DNA of 20,995 nt, from positions 1-20,995 of the forward strand of contig CAJYBN010000024.1 in NCBI GenBank assembly GCA_913064925.1. The letters are read 5' to 3'. Shown piece by piece: positions 1-7,104 of the stretch (the first letter of the stretch is position 1; each line of letters starts with the position of its first letter). The notes beneath the pieces are model-generated. The model did no database searches and was not told the DNA's origin. It worked only from the letters and a program-made list of their open reading frames with translations. The position numbers and the translations under genes were made by a program. The stretch is from an uncultured Peptococcaceae bacterium (GTDB lineage Bacteria > Bacillota > Desulfotomaculia > Desulfotomaculales > Desulfallaceae).

Positions 1-269
1 GGCCAGGCATCGGCGGGGTAACGCTGCTTAATTCGTTCCACCGCCGCGCGGAACAAAGCAAGGGCGGCGGGCTCGGACCATTGGTTTAGATATTTAATCA
101 CTTCGCCTTTGCGGGCCTTGAGTTCGCGAATCAGGGCCTTTACTTCCTCCGGTGCACCCTCCCATGAGTGGAGGGAGGGAGGACGCACCAGCTTTAGGGA
201 ATTGCCGTTAAGTTCAATGGATACATCGTATCCAGCCAGTTGGCTGACTAGGTCATATATTGATTTCAT
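1..269 (-). CDS. TubC N-terminal docking-domain-like protein, partial
   Basis: This ORF starts with ATG at 269 and runs off the left edge with 89 codons visible. Its start lies 17 bp inside the end of the upstream primase gene (stop at 253-255), so the two are probably translationally coupled. Residues about 5-63 follow the pattern of TubC_N-like domains: a hydrophobic helix, a short beta element (VSIELNGNSLKLV), a Pro-rich turn, then an amphipathic helix rich in Glu, Arg and Lys (EEVKALIRELKARKGEVIKYL). Proteins with this fold are often found next to primases in phages and plasmids; their function there is not established. The assignment rests on pattern similarity only. The remainder of the protein is not visible and could hold another domain. 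Confidence 0.6.
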   Translation of the reverse strand, partial: MKSIYDLVSQLAGYDVSIELNGNSLKLVRPPSLHSWEGAPEEVKALIRELKARKGEVIKYLNQWSEPAALALFRAAVERIKQRYPADAW

Positions 270-2085
270 CTATGTCATCACCCCAGTCCATGTGTCCAAC
301 CTGTCCATCCTGTCCAAGCTCCCTATTTATGCGGGTTTGCGGGCCGTACCCCTGTCCAAGTCCCTGTCCAAGTTCCCGTTTTTCGTCTACTTGGACACTT
401 GGACTACTTGGACTACTTGGACAGTATATATATTTACCATAGGTATCTTTTCTAACCTCACCACTTTTGGACATACGTTGGAGGGTCTTGGCCACTACTT
501 CGTATTTTTTCCCTAGTGCTTCAGCTATCTCTTTGGGCCGCATTGGGCCGTCCGCCTCCCGCAGCACGTCCAGAATTTCCCTTCTCTCTTTCGTCATTCG
601 ATATTCTGCCGCCGTACCCAGGATATTCCATGTCGTAGTCACGGGGTCGAACGAAAGGGCTAGCTCCCGTTCCTCGAAGTCCCTTCCCGTGGCATACAGC
701 ACCGCATCGGCCTGTCCTCTCTCGCGGGTCAGCACCCATATGGCATCTGCCGCGCCGGAAATGCCGGTACTGCCGCTCAGCATATCAACAGGGTCGAGTT
801 CAGAAGCCTTCTTCAGGTGGTGGATCAGCATCATGGCCACACCGCACCGGTCGGCCACCTGTTTCACCCGGGCTGTGTCCTCGTAGTCGATTCCGTATAT
901 ATTCCCGTTCCTTTGCTGGACGGGCCGTACCCGCTGAAATGTGTCTATGATCACCAGCCGGGGTTCACGCCTCAGAATTTCTGTTTCCAGAAGGGTCAGG
1001 CCGTTCTCGTCCAGCTTCGGCCATGAGGTGTAGAAATGGAGTCCTTTTGGGGCAGGGCTGCCGTTCAGCACCGATTCCAGCCGCGTTTTTAGCCGCCGGG
1101 GGGTATCTTCCAGGGCCAGGTACAGCACTGGGCCAGGTTCCACTCTCTCACCCAGGGCCACACCACCAGAAGCCACGGCCACAGCCAAGTTCAGGGCCAA
1201 CCAGCTCTTCCCGATTTTCGGCTTCCCGCCCAGGATGGAAAGTCCCTCCGGCAGAAGGCCGGGGACGCACCATACCGGGTCGGGAAATTCCTTCTGGATC
1301 AGGTCGGCAGCGGAGAAGCCTTCGGGAGTGCCGCCGCCTTCTGGATATTTCCACGCCTGCTCCACCTTCGCCCGTGCTTCTCGTTCCGGAAATGGGGGGC
1401 TACAGTTCGCCGCCGCCTCCAGCACCAGCCGCAGGGCTTCCTCCCTGGTCAGTCCTTGGGTTCGAAGCCGGCAGGCATACCGGAAAAGGGTCATGTCCCG
1501 CCGGCCTTCCGGGACACCGGCCAGCACCTGCACCGGGTCCAGCTTCTCTTTCCCACCGGCAGGGGATTGCTTCTGGAGAAGGTCCAGCAACCACCTGGGG
1601 CAGGGGGCCGGGCCGTCCGGCAGGTCGTCGGGGGACATGCCGGGAATCCACTCATACTTCTTCCCGGAAGCATGGACACTGCCGGGGGCCACCACATAGC
1701 CGCCGTCCCCGCGAATGTCCACGCCGGGAAGCACCCGGACGCCGTTCTGAACGGGAAAGCCGGGGTGCCTGAAATAGTAGTGCGCCCCTTTTCCGGTCTG
1801 CACCGCCCAGGTTAGGGGGATATGCTTACTCCTGATTGATTTTTCACCCTCCGGGCCATCCACGTCCAGGACGATGACACCCGACACCTGGCCGGTTATT
1901 ACCGCCCAGTTGCAACCGGGGAATTGCTTCCGCCACCGGGCAAGTTCTTCGCCCGTGGGACGGCGGGACTGGAATTCCCGCCAGTTCGGAATGGCCGGGT
2001 GTTTGCCGGGAGAGTTGCAGTCCGGGTTGTTGCATGTGCAGCTGCCACTTCTTATTTTGTGTATAGGTATTATGCTGAAGTTCAT
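253..2085 (-). CDS. Bifunctional primase-polymerase / RepA-like helicase
   Basis: Replication protein of the element, 610 aa from the ATG at 2085. The longer reading begins with a TTG at 2094 that directly abuts the GGAG ribosome site, so the ATG with a spacing of about 10 is preferred. Residues about 3-165 look like a Prim-Pol domain (PF09250 type): a Cys-rich start (C16, C18, C23), then a VIVLDVDG metal-site motif near 70-77 and GAHYYFRHPG near 100-109. Residues 191-248 resemble the PriCT_1 linker. Residues about 270-470 form an AAA_25/RepA-like ATPase with Walker A GGKPKIGKS (286-294) and Walker B RLVIIDTF (376-383). A winged-helix-like segment follows near residues 505-555. The last 50 residues are low complexity and Gly/Gln/Ser-rich, and their DNA holds the repeat cluster at 293-423. 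It should prime and unwind the excised element. Confidence 0.9.
   Translation of the reverse strand: MNFSIIPIHKIRSGSCTCNNPDCNSPGKHPAIPNWREFQSRRPTGEELARWRKQFPGCNWAVITGQVSGVIVLDVDGPEGEKSIRSKHIPLTWAVQTGKGAHYYFRHPGFPVQNGVRVLPGVDIRGDGGYVVAPGSVHASGKKYEWIPGMSPDDLPDGPAPCPRWLLDLLQKQSPAGGKEKLDPVQVLAGVPEGRRDMTLFRYACRLRTQGLTREEALRLVLEAAANCSPPFPEREARAKVEQAWKYPEGGGTPEGFSAADLIQKEFPDPVWCVPGLLPEGLSILGGKPKIGKSWLALNLAVAVASGGVALGERVEPGPVLYLALEDTPRRLKTRLESVLNGSPAPKGLHFYTSWPKLDENGLTLLETEILRREPRLVIIDTFQRVRPVQQRNGNIYGIDYEDTARVKQVADRCGVAMMLIHHLKKASELDPVDMLSGSTGISGAADAIWVLTRERGQADAVLYATGRDFEERELALSFDPVTTTWNILGTAAEYRMTKERREILDVLREADGPMRPKEIAEALGKKYEVVAKTLQRMSKSGEVRKDTYGKYIYCPSSPSSPSVQVDEKRELGQGLGQGYGPQTRINRELGQDGQVGHMDWGDDIDEINI
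293..423. repeat. Cluster of TGTCCAAG / CTTGGACA iteron-like repeats
   Basis: On the plus strand TGTCCA(A/T)(C/G) occurs at 293, 302, 311, 353 and 365. The inverted form CTTGGAC(A/T) occurs at 390, 398, 407 and 416, the last three with a 9-bp period. The cluster lies in the 3' end of the primase gene and encodes its low-complexity tail. It may be the replication origin recognised by the primase/helicase, or only a repetitive linker. Confidence 0.55.
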
Positions 2086-2152
2086 GAAAAACAACTCCGT
2101 TCTCCAGCCTGGTTCTTATTTCAGGCGCCGAATCTTCCCCGTCACCAACTAT

Positions 2153-2368
2153 TCACTCGCGGATCACTAGGTTCCGCGCTAAAAACTCAATCAGTGCTCG
2201 TTTCGGAATCCTCCGCGCCCCCCCAATTTTGGCATAAGGTAGAGAACCATCAGCCATTAGGGCATACAGCTTCGACTTCCTTAATCCTGAAAATTGCTCG
2301 GCATCACGAATGGTCATAAATCCATCGCTCGCTAACTTCCACCGAACGTCCCGCGCTTCCATACTCAT
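2153..2368 (-). CDS. Excisionase-like HTH DNA-binding protein
   Basis: A 71-aa protein beginning with ATG at 2368 behind a GGGGGGATG ribosome site. Residues 17-65 fit the MerR/Xis-like HTH_17 (PF12728) fold: FMTIRDAEQFSGLRKSKLYALM is the helix-turn-helix, followed by a wing (DGSLPYAKIGGARRIPKRALIEFL). Such small proteins act as recombination directionality factors or as transcriptional regulators in integrative elements. It is first in the minus-strand operon, 67 bp ahead of the primase gene, and is the natural candidate to bind the inverted repeat in its own promoter region. Whether it is the true excisionase or only a regulator cannot be told from sequence. It could bind the arm sites near the attachment site beyond the integrase. 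Confidence 0.85.
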   Translation of the reverse strand: MSMEARDVRWKLASDGFMTIRDAEQFSGLRKSKLYALMADGSLPYAKIGGARRIPKRALIEFLARNLVIRE

Positions 2369-2410
2369 TACTCATCCCCCCGAAAAATTTTGCTTCCGCA
2401 GGTTTCCGTA

Positions 2411-2439
2411 TTGAACTTTTTGGGTACTTGTGTTTTAAT
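2411..2439 (+). promoter_or_regulatory. Possible divergent promoter for zinc-finger protein and integrase
   Basis: TTGAAC (2411-2416) and TTTAAT (2434-2439) are 17 bp apart on the plus strand. The -10 overlaps the -10 of the opposite promoter by 2 bp, so the two would exclude each other. The -10 match is imperfect. Confidence 0.4.
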
Positions 2440-2466
2440 TATAAATAGAAAATCCGCATATGTGAA
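2438..2466 (-). promoter_or_regulatory. Promoter of the hth-primase operon
   Basis: On the minus strand a TTCACA -35 (2466-2461) and a perfect TATAAT -10 (2443-2438) are separated by 17 bp. The start point would be near 2431, about 60 nt ahead of the HTH gene. This is a SigA-type promoter by consensus. Confidence 0.7.
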
Positions 2467-2481
2467 AAACAAATATGCGGA
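2453..2481. promoter_or_regulatory. Perfect inverted repeat, probable operator
   Basis: Arms TCCGCATAT (2453-2461) and ATATGCGGA (2473-2481) are perfect inverses around an 11-bp spacer. The minus-strand -35 box falls in the spacer. GCGGACAA recurs at 2477 and 2488. A bound repressor would block the primase operon promoter. Confidence 0.55.
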
Positions 2482-2511
2482 CAAAACGCGGACAAGGAAG
2501 GAGGTGCGCCT

Positions 2512-3492
2512 ATGCCGGGGTCGTCAATCTTTCATTGGTCGTGGCTGAAAAGGCCGGGTGTTATACTTCAGGATGGCTTGCTTATCCCCGGTAAGGAAGC
2601 AGAGCCTTACTATCCTGGCAAACATATCAAAGACTTATTGAATGCTGTCTGCAAAGTTGCCGACGAACAGTCCGCCTTAGAATTTGCCAGGCAATGGGGT
2701 CTTTTAGGTTTTGGGAAAAGCGCGCCAGAGGTTGAGGACCGCATCGGTCGTTTTTGCGGGGCACTTGATTACAATTCCTCTCTCAGAAAGAAAGAGAATC
2801 CAAACGTAGGTTGGAAAACCATTTGGGAAGAAGTGGCGCGTTATTTCGATCCTAGTGCCACTGGCAGATTTGCCAATTTAACGCCTCGGGGTGAATCAAT
2901 CGCGCAAATGATTAACTTCGCTGAATGGGTCAAGCATCTTTCCGAAGTGAAACGGTTGCTCAGGTTGTACCAGGACGATCCCCACGCTGCCGATTATGAC
3001 GCCAAAGAATGGGTAAAGAGCCTTTCACCCGTGTGGTATAAAGAATTTATCGGAAACCTAGACTTCTTGAGAGAGCAATATGAGAGAGGGTACAGTCAAC
3101 CCCATTTTTATCAATACGTTCTGGACTTAGTCCTGCACCAAGCTCGCTCTTCGTTTTCTCATCAATCCCGAAGGGGCGTTTGGGTCCAGATATACACCAG
3201 TTCCGTTGAAGGGCAACCCGAAGGGTTTCCGGTTCTCCAATTTGACGGCCTTTTTCGATTTATTGAATACGTTCTGCTTGTGGAGGGCGGACCGTCACCG
3301 AAACGGTGCGCCGATCCGAAATGCCAAAGACTATTCTTTCCGACTAAAGCGGATCAGGAATACTGTCCGCCACCACCCGGTGTAAAGCGGTCCCGTTGTG
3401 AAAACCGTCATGGTCGGGAGTTGCGACGACGCGGAAAAGGAAAGAAAACAAGAAGGAAAGGGGAGAAGCTCAATGCCAAAGAAAGCGCGTAG
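2512..3492 (+). CDS. CGNR-like zinc-finger protein of unknown function
   Basis: A 326-aa protein starting with ATG at 2512, behind a strong AAGGAGG site. The N-terminal 255 residues match no family I recognise; they appear mostly alpha-helical and soluble. Residues 266-297 carry four cysteines (C266, C271, C285, C296) followed by ENRHGRELRRR, the pattern of zf-CGNR/DUF6076-type zinc-binding ends that look DNA-binding. A strongly basic tail (KGKKTRRKGEK) follows. Its 3' end overlaps the integrase start by 20 bp, so the two are probably co-translated from the divergent promoter. Its role may be regulation or an accessory of recombination, but this is inference from position only. Reading on past the frame gives no larger protein, so it appears complete. 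Confidence 0.75.
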   Translation: MPGSSIFHWSWLKRPGVILQDGLLIPGKEAEPYYPGKHIKDLLNAVCKVADEQSALEFARQWGLLGFGKSAPEVEDRIGRFCGALDYNSSLRKKENPNVGWKTIWEEVARYFDPSATGRFANLTPRGESIAQMINFAEWVKHLSEVKRLLRLYQDDPHAADYDAKEWVKSLSPVWYKEFIGNLDFLREQYERGYSQPHFYQYVLDLVLHQARSSFSHQSRRGVWVQIYTSSVEGQPEGFPVLQFDGLFRFIEYVLLVEGGPSPKRCADPKCQRLFFPTKADQEYCPPPPGVKRSRCENRHGRELRRRGKGKKTRRKGEKLNAKESA

Positions 3493-4621
3493 AGGCAGAG
3501 GGGAAGGGGGAATTTATCAGCGCCCGGACGGATTATGGGTCGGCCAGGTCTCCCTGGGCTATGATGCCGAAGGAAAGCGTATCCGGCGTAGCGTTTACGG
3601 CAAAACCAAGCGGGAAGTACAGCAGAAAATTCTGCAGCTCCAGCAGGACGTACTCAACGGATTGCCAGTGAAGCAGGAAAAACTTACTATCGATCAACAC
3701 TTCCAGGACTGGTTCAAGGTCAAAAAAGCTGTTTTACGGGAGACAACGCTTGATGGCTATCAACGGCTTTACAATAAGCATATCAAACCGGTGTTTGGCG
3801 GCCTCCAGGTCAAGGCTGTGGATTATCGCCGGATTAATGCATTCTATGAGTTACTGGACGAAAAGGGGCTGTCCAAGCGCACCGTTGCTTACGTTGCTTT
3901 TCTCCTGAAGTCTGGACTTGAAGATGCCGTCAGGAAGGGCATTATTCCGGCAAACCCGGCGAAGCTCGCCGCCAAGAGGGGGCAGGATAAGAAGGAGGCC
4001 CGCTTTCTTAACCAGGACGAATTGCGCCGGTTTCTCGACGCAGCCACCGGTGAACGCTTGGAGGACGCCTACATTCTGGCGCTTCATACCGGCTTACGCC
4101 CAGGTGAATGGCTTGGCCTGTCCTGGGATGCCGTAGACTGGGAAGGAAAGAAGATCACCGTCAAGCAGGCTTTAAAGGAGCTTAACGGCAAGGTTTTTAT
4201 CGGTGAAGTTAAGACTAATGCCGGGCGGCGGACCATCACCCTTCCACCGGCTGCCTACGCCGCACTGAAGCGCCAGCGCAAACGCCAGCTTGAGGACCAA
4301 TTGGCTGCCGGGGAGGAATGGAATAACGAATTTAACCTGGTTTTCACCACGCGGGCCGGTAAACCGCTTCGCCGTACCGGTATAGAAAAAAGGGAATGGC
4401 GGCGGGTTTTGCGCCGGGCTGGGTTGGAAGGTGTCACGTTTCATACCTTGCGCCATACCCATGCTAGTATTTTAATTTTTCAGGGTGTTGATATTAAAAC
4501 CATTTCCCGCCGACTTGGGCATGAAAATGTTGCCTTTACGCTCCAGGTTTACGGTCACCTGTTACCCGGCCAAGACGAACGTGCCGCCGCCGAAGTAGAC
4601 ACCTTCTTCAAAACTCTTTAA
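3473..4621 (+). CDS. int: Tyrosine-type site-specific recombinase (integrase)
   Basis: Catalyses integration and excision of the element between its attachment site and the tRNA-Val gene. The 382-aa protein is given from ATG at 3473, behind an AAAGGGGAG site; a longer frame from 3398 has no ribosome site and lies inside the preceding gene. Residues about 10-60 are an AP2-like/arm-binding N-terminal domain (GGIYQRPDGLWVGQVSLG), about 70-165 the SAM-like core-binding domain, and 175-370 the catalytic domain. All catalytic residues are visible: R209 (HTGLRPGEW), K247 (EVKTNAGRR), H324 and R327 (FHTLRHTH), H350 (RLGHENV) and nucleophile Y360 (LQVYGHL). Length and layout match phage and ICE integrases of Firmicutes (Tn916/phiLC3 kind), so it should be active. 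Confidence 0.95.
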   Translation: MPKKARRGRGEGGIYQRPDGLWVGQVSLGYDAEGKRIRRSVYGKTKREVQQKILQLQQDVLNGLPVKQEKLTIDQHFQDWFKVKKAVLRETTLDGYQRLYNKHIKPVFGGLQVKAVDYRRINAFYELLDEKGLSKRTVAYVAFLLKSGLEDAVRKGIIPANPAKLAAKRGQDKKEARFLNQDELRRFLDAATGERLEDAYILALHTGLRPGEWLGLSWDAVDWEGKKITVKQALKELNGKVFIGEVKTNAGRRTITLPPAAYAALKRQRKRQLEDQLAAGEEWNNEFNLVFTTRAGKPLRRTGIEKREWRRVLRRAGLEGVTFHTLRHTHASILIFQGVDIKTISRRLGHENVAFTLQVYGHLLPGQDERAAAEVDTFFKTL

Positions 4622-4680
4622 CCTGAGATTGGCATTAAAATGGCATTACTAAGGACACTTGGCAGTAGTTTCAGGTAAAT

Positions 4681-4719
4681 AATAAACCCGCTGGAACTGT
4701 TGATTCTAGCGGGTTTATT
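4681..4719. terminator. Bidirectional terminator between int and tRNA-Val
   Basis: A perfect 12-bp stem (AATAAACCCGCT at 4681-4692 with AGCGGGTTTATT at 4708-4719) encloses a 15-nt loop. The stem ends are A/T rich in both directions, so it can end int transcripts from the left and tRNA transcripts from the right. Confidence 0.75.
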
Positions 4720-4721
4720 CC

Positions 4722-4796
4722 TGGTGGGGCTAGCTGGTTTCGAACCAGCGGCCTCTTGAATGTGAGTCAAGCGCTCTCCCGCTGAGCTATAGCCCC
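4722..4796 (-). tRNA. tRNA-Val(CAC)
   Basis: Read on the minus strand: acceptor GGGGCTA pairs with TAGCCCC, a D stem GCTC/GAGC, anticodon stem CTTGA/TCAAG with loop CTCACAT (anticodon CAC, decoding GUG valine), T stem GCTGG/CCAGC with loop TTCGAAA, discriminator A and an encoded CCA at 4722-4724. The cloverleaf is intact. Its 3' end faces the integrase and is the likely attachment site. Confidence 0.95.
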
Positions 4797-4811
4797 ACTG
4801 TCACGCTCATA

Positions 4812-4840
4812 AGTATATCATAAATTTTGCGCCTGCGCAA
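4812..4840 (-). promoter_or_regulatory. Promoter of tRNA-Val
   Basis: On the minus strand TTGCGC (4840-4835) and TATACT (4817-4812) are 17 bp apart, with the start expected near 4805, about 9 nt before the mature tRNA 5' end. Confidence 0.65.
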
Positions 4841-4907
4841 TAGCAAAAAAGGTGCATACCGCGGCTCGGGGATTTTTGGCTCGGTGAAGCTTTCGATGTG
4901 TCCGGCG

Positions 4908-6992
4908 CTATGAGATGTCTTCCAGCTTGTAATACACCCGCGGGTTCCATAACAGCCAGGTGTTGATGCCGTTATCGGTAGTGGCTTTGATTTGCGCCTG
5001 TATTTCCAAGCGGCCGTACGGGGGCGGGCCCATGGTGAAGGCCTGCAGCCAGGGCCTTATCCGGCAGCCCGTTGCTTCTACCAGGCGGCGAACGTCCTTT
5101 ATCGACCCATCCACCACTTCGTAAGGATGGGCATTGGGGTTGGTGAAGTTATAGTTGCCCGGGCTGTAATGGGAAGGATACACCATGGGGGAAATGTAAT
5201 CGATGAAAGGTGCCATGCGCTCTGGGCGCTGCCCGATCCCCATGTCGTCCACGGCAAATCCTGTGAAGCCGAACACCGTGGCGGATAGTATTCTGTTCCA
5301 GCCCAGCTCGTTGCGGGCGTAGCGCAGGAAATCAGCTATTACCTCCACCCTGTGCCTGCCGTCCCCCGCGTTATAGATGGCCGAACGGGCCGCCCGCCCT
5401 TCCGGGAAGCGGATGTAGTCAAACTGCACCTCATCAAACCCAAGCTCGTAGGCCTCCCGCGCCAGCTCCACGTTATATTCCCAGACTTCCCTGGCGTAGG
5501 GGTCCACCCACACGCCGCCGGCCAGCGGGGTGCCGTCCTGCCTGCGCACCATAAACTGGGGCTTTTTGGCCGCTAAGAAAGGATCGCGAAAAATTACTAT
5601 CCTGGCCACGGAGTAAATATCGCGATCCTTTAATTCAGCCAGCATGTCCCGGATGGGCATCATGTCGCGGCAGGCGCCCGTTTCTCGGGCCATTTGCACT
5701 TCGGATAAGTAACCTATGCGGCCGGATTCGTCTTTCACGTCCAGCTGCACCGCGTTAAGCTGGGACTTGTTCACCAGTTCCAGTATTTTTTTCCACCTGT
5801 CCCGGGACGAAGCGTAGGAAAAGGTGACGTGTACGCCCCGGGCTTGGGAGGCTTGCTTTTCCTTGGCCGGCGTCCGCTGGGGTTTATCCGGGTCATATAC
5901 CACCAGCTTTTTAGCGTGGTCCTCGGCCAGCACCTCCTGCCAGCCCTCCGGTATGGCCAGGGTTTCGTTGTTGCCGTCGCTGACATAGCGGCGGGAGTTG
6001 ATTCTTTCCAGCCAGTTAACCAGCGAACTGGTTCCGTTGTCCTCAAACACTTGAATGCGCTGGATGCGCATGGGGTCAAATTCCCTGTGAAACGGAGAGT
6101 GGGCGGCGCTCCAAGCCCACCAGACAACGCCGTCGTGTTTGTATTTTATACCCCGCGCTTCCCCGCTGCATACTGCCGTATACGGTTCAGGCAGGCCGTC
6201 CTGTACAATGGCAAAGGTTTTGGGCCGGTAGCCCGGCAAGGCTTGCTGGATGTGTTCCTGCAGCTTAATGATTTCTTCCGCTACTTGCTCTGAGGAAAGC
6301 CCGCGTAAATTCTTATGCGAGTAAGTATGATTGCCGATTTCAAAGCCCCATTCATGAAGCAGCTGCAGCTTTTTCTGCCAGTATTCCGCCTGGCCGAACG
6401 GCTGCGCGTTGATGAAGAATGTTGCAGCATGACCAAAACCGGGGTGTGCGGCGGCAAAGTCCCGAAGAATGCCCACGGCGCAATCCGGGTCTACCGAGGT
6501 GGAGCCGTCTTCCTTGGTTATGAGGCGGAAATGGCCGGCGGTGCTGTCATCGAAGGTTATGACGGCGGGCGACTTACCGGCGGGTATATCCATGGTGCCG
6601 CTTAAATAGTCGCTCAGCGGCACCAGCACGTAATTGCGGTTATACAATTCTTGCAGGTCGCGCCGAAAATTTTCCGGCGTGCGGGTCCAGCGGCCCTCCT
6701 TGGCGCCGATTTGGTGATATACCAGTACAGGCACCAGTCCTAGTATTTGGTGATATACCAGTACAGGCACCAGTCCTAGTTCGTTCGCGCCTGCCTCTTT
6801 GGCGTTATTGCGCAGTTGTTCCGGGTCTTCTTTTGCTTCCACGGCATCAGGCAATTTGTTTTTTTCTGGCTGTACGCCGCCGGTGGCGGCGGTAAAAGGT
6901 ACGTCGGGCAGCGAACGCAAGGTAAATATGCCTGCTACCGATAAAACCAATACGACGGCGGTTATGATAAGTATCCTGACCCGGCCGGGCAT
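4908..6992 (-). CDS. Exported NodB deacetylase / putative glycoside hydrolase fusion
   Basis: A 694-aa cell-surface protein with AAGGAG ahead of the ATG at 6992. Residues 5-27 form one hydrophobic span without a clear cleavage site, so it is likely membrane-anchored or secreted. Residues 74-290 are a NodB-type polysaccharide deacetylase: the opening VPVLVYHQI strand, TFDD (146-149) with the catalytic/metal Asp pair, and NHTYSH (221-226) with the metal His pair. Residues 386-690 match the putative glycoside hydrolase domain PF13200 (DUF4015), including GVHVTFSYAS, AVQLDVKDESG and DEVQFDYIRFPEG. The protein probably acts on peptidoglycan or another envelope glycan. The segment LGLVPVLVYHQI is present twice in a row (72-95) owing to a perfect 36-bp DNA duplication. 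The NodB half lacks an obvious C-terminal metal-site motif in its usual form. The natural substrate is unknown. Confidence 0.85.
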   Translation of the reverse strand: MPGRVRILIITAVVLVLSVAGIFTLRSLPDVPFTAATGGVQPEKNKLPDAVEAKEDPEQLRNNAKEAGANELGLVPVLVYHQILGLVPVLVYHQIGAKEGRWTRTPENFRRDLQELYNRNYVLVPLSDYLSGTMDIPAGKSPAVITFDDSTAGHFRLITKEDGSTSVDPDCAVGILRDFAAAHPGFGHAATFFINAQPFGQAEYWQKKLQLLHEWGFEIGNHTYSHKNLRGLSSEQVAEEIIKLQEHIQQALPGYRPKTFAIVQDGLPEPYTAVCSGEARGIKYKHDGVVWWAWSAAHSPFHREFDPMRIQRIQVFEDNGTSSLVNWLERINSRRYVSDGNNETLAIPEGWQEVLAEDHAKKLVVYDPDKPQRTPAKEKQASQARGVHVTFSYASSRDRWKKILELVNKSQLNAVQLDVKDESGRIGYLSEVQMARETGACRDMMPIRDMLAELKDRDIYSVARIVIFRDPFLAAKKPQFMVRRQDGTPLAGGVWVDPYAREVWEYNVELAREAYELGFDEVQFDYIRFPEGRAARSAIYNAGDGRHRVEVIADFLRYARNELGWNRILSATVFGFTGFAVDDMGIGQRPERMAPFIDYISPMVYPSHYSPGNYNFTNPNAHPYEVVDGSIKDVRRLVEATGCRIRPWLQAFTMGPPPYGRLEIQAQIKATTDNGINTWLLWNPRVYYKLEDIS
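6709..6780. repeat. Perfect 36-bp tandem duplication inside the deacetylase gene
   Basis: Positions 6709-6744 and 6745-6780 are identical. The unit is 12 codons, so the frame is kept, and it encodes the first core strand of the NodB domain a second time. Confidence 0.95.
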
Positions 6993-7104
6993 GTAGATTA
7001 AGTCTCCTTAATATGTTTTTTACCTAAACGAAACTATAATTCGGCAATAAATCATAAATTTCCTCTAAAATAAATAAAATCTGACATGACATCTTTTACC
7101 AACA

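Larger units (their letters stand above)
1..4721. mobile_element. Right end of a tRNA-Val integrated element (prophage/IME type)
   Basis: The block holds a tyrosine recombinase, an Xis-like HTH protein, a primase-polymerase/helicase and a small protein overlapping the primase. The recombinase gene ends about 100 bp from the 3' end of tRNA-Val(CAC), with the tRNA 3' end pointing at it. That is the usual layout for elements that integrate into tRNA 3' ends and carry int beside the attachment site. The genes beyond the tRNA look like ordinary chromosome. The left boundary and second attachment site are outside the window, and no structural, lysis or transfer genes are seen, so phage, IME or integrated plasmid cannot be separated. 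Confidence 0.8.

Noticed and set aside
293..423. Repeat cluster considered as a CRISPR array
   Set aside because: The repeats are only 8-9 bp, occur in both orientations and lack 30-40 bp spacers, so they are not CRISPR repeats.
1023..1772. 249-codon plus-strand ORF opposite the primase gene
   Set aside because: It lies entirely inside the convincing minus-strand primase/helicase, is low-complexity Pro/Arg/Gly-rich and has no recognisable domain; it is a GC-rich shadow frame.
4621..4676. Short repeats TGGCATTA (4630, 4641) and ACCTGA/TCAGGT (4621, 4671) as integrase arm sites
   Set aside because: They are close to the att site, but too short to separate from chance without binding data or comparison with related elements.
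4863..4885. GGCTCGG direct repeat as terminator of the deacetylase gene
   Set aside because: The copies are in direct, not inverted, orientation and there is no T run, so it cannot form an intrinsic terminator.
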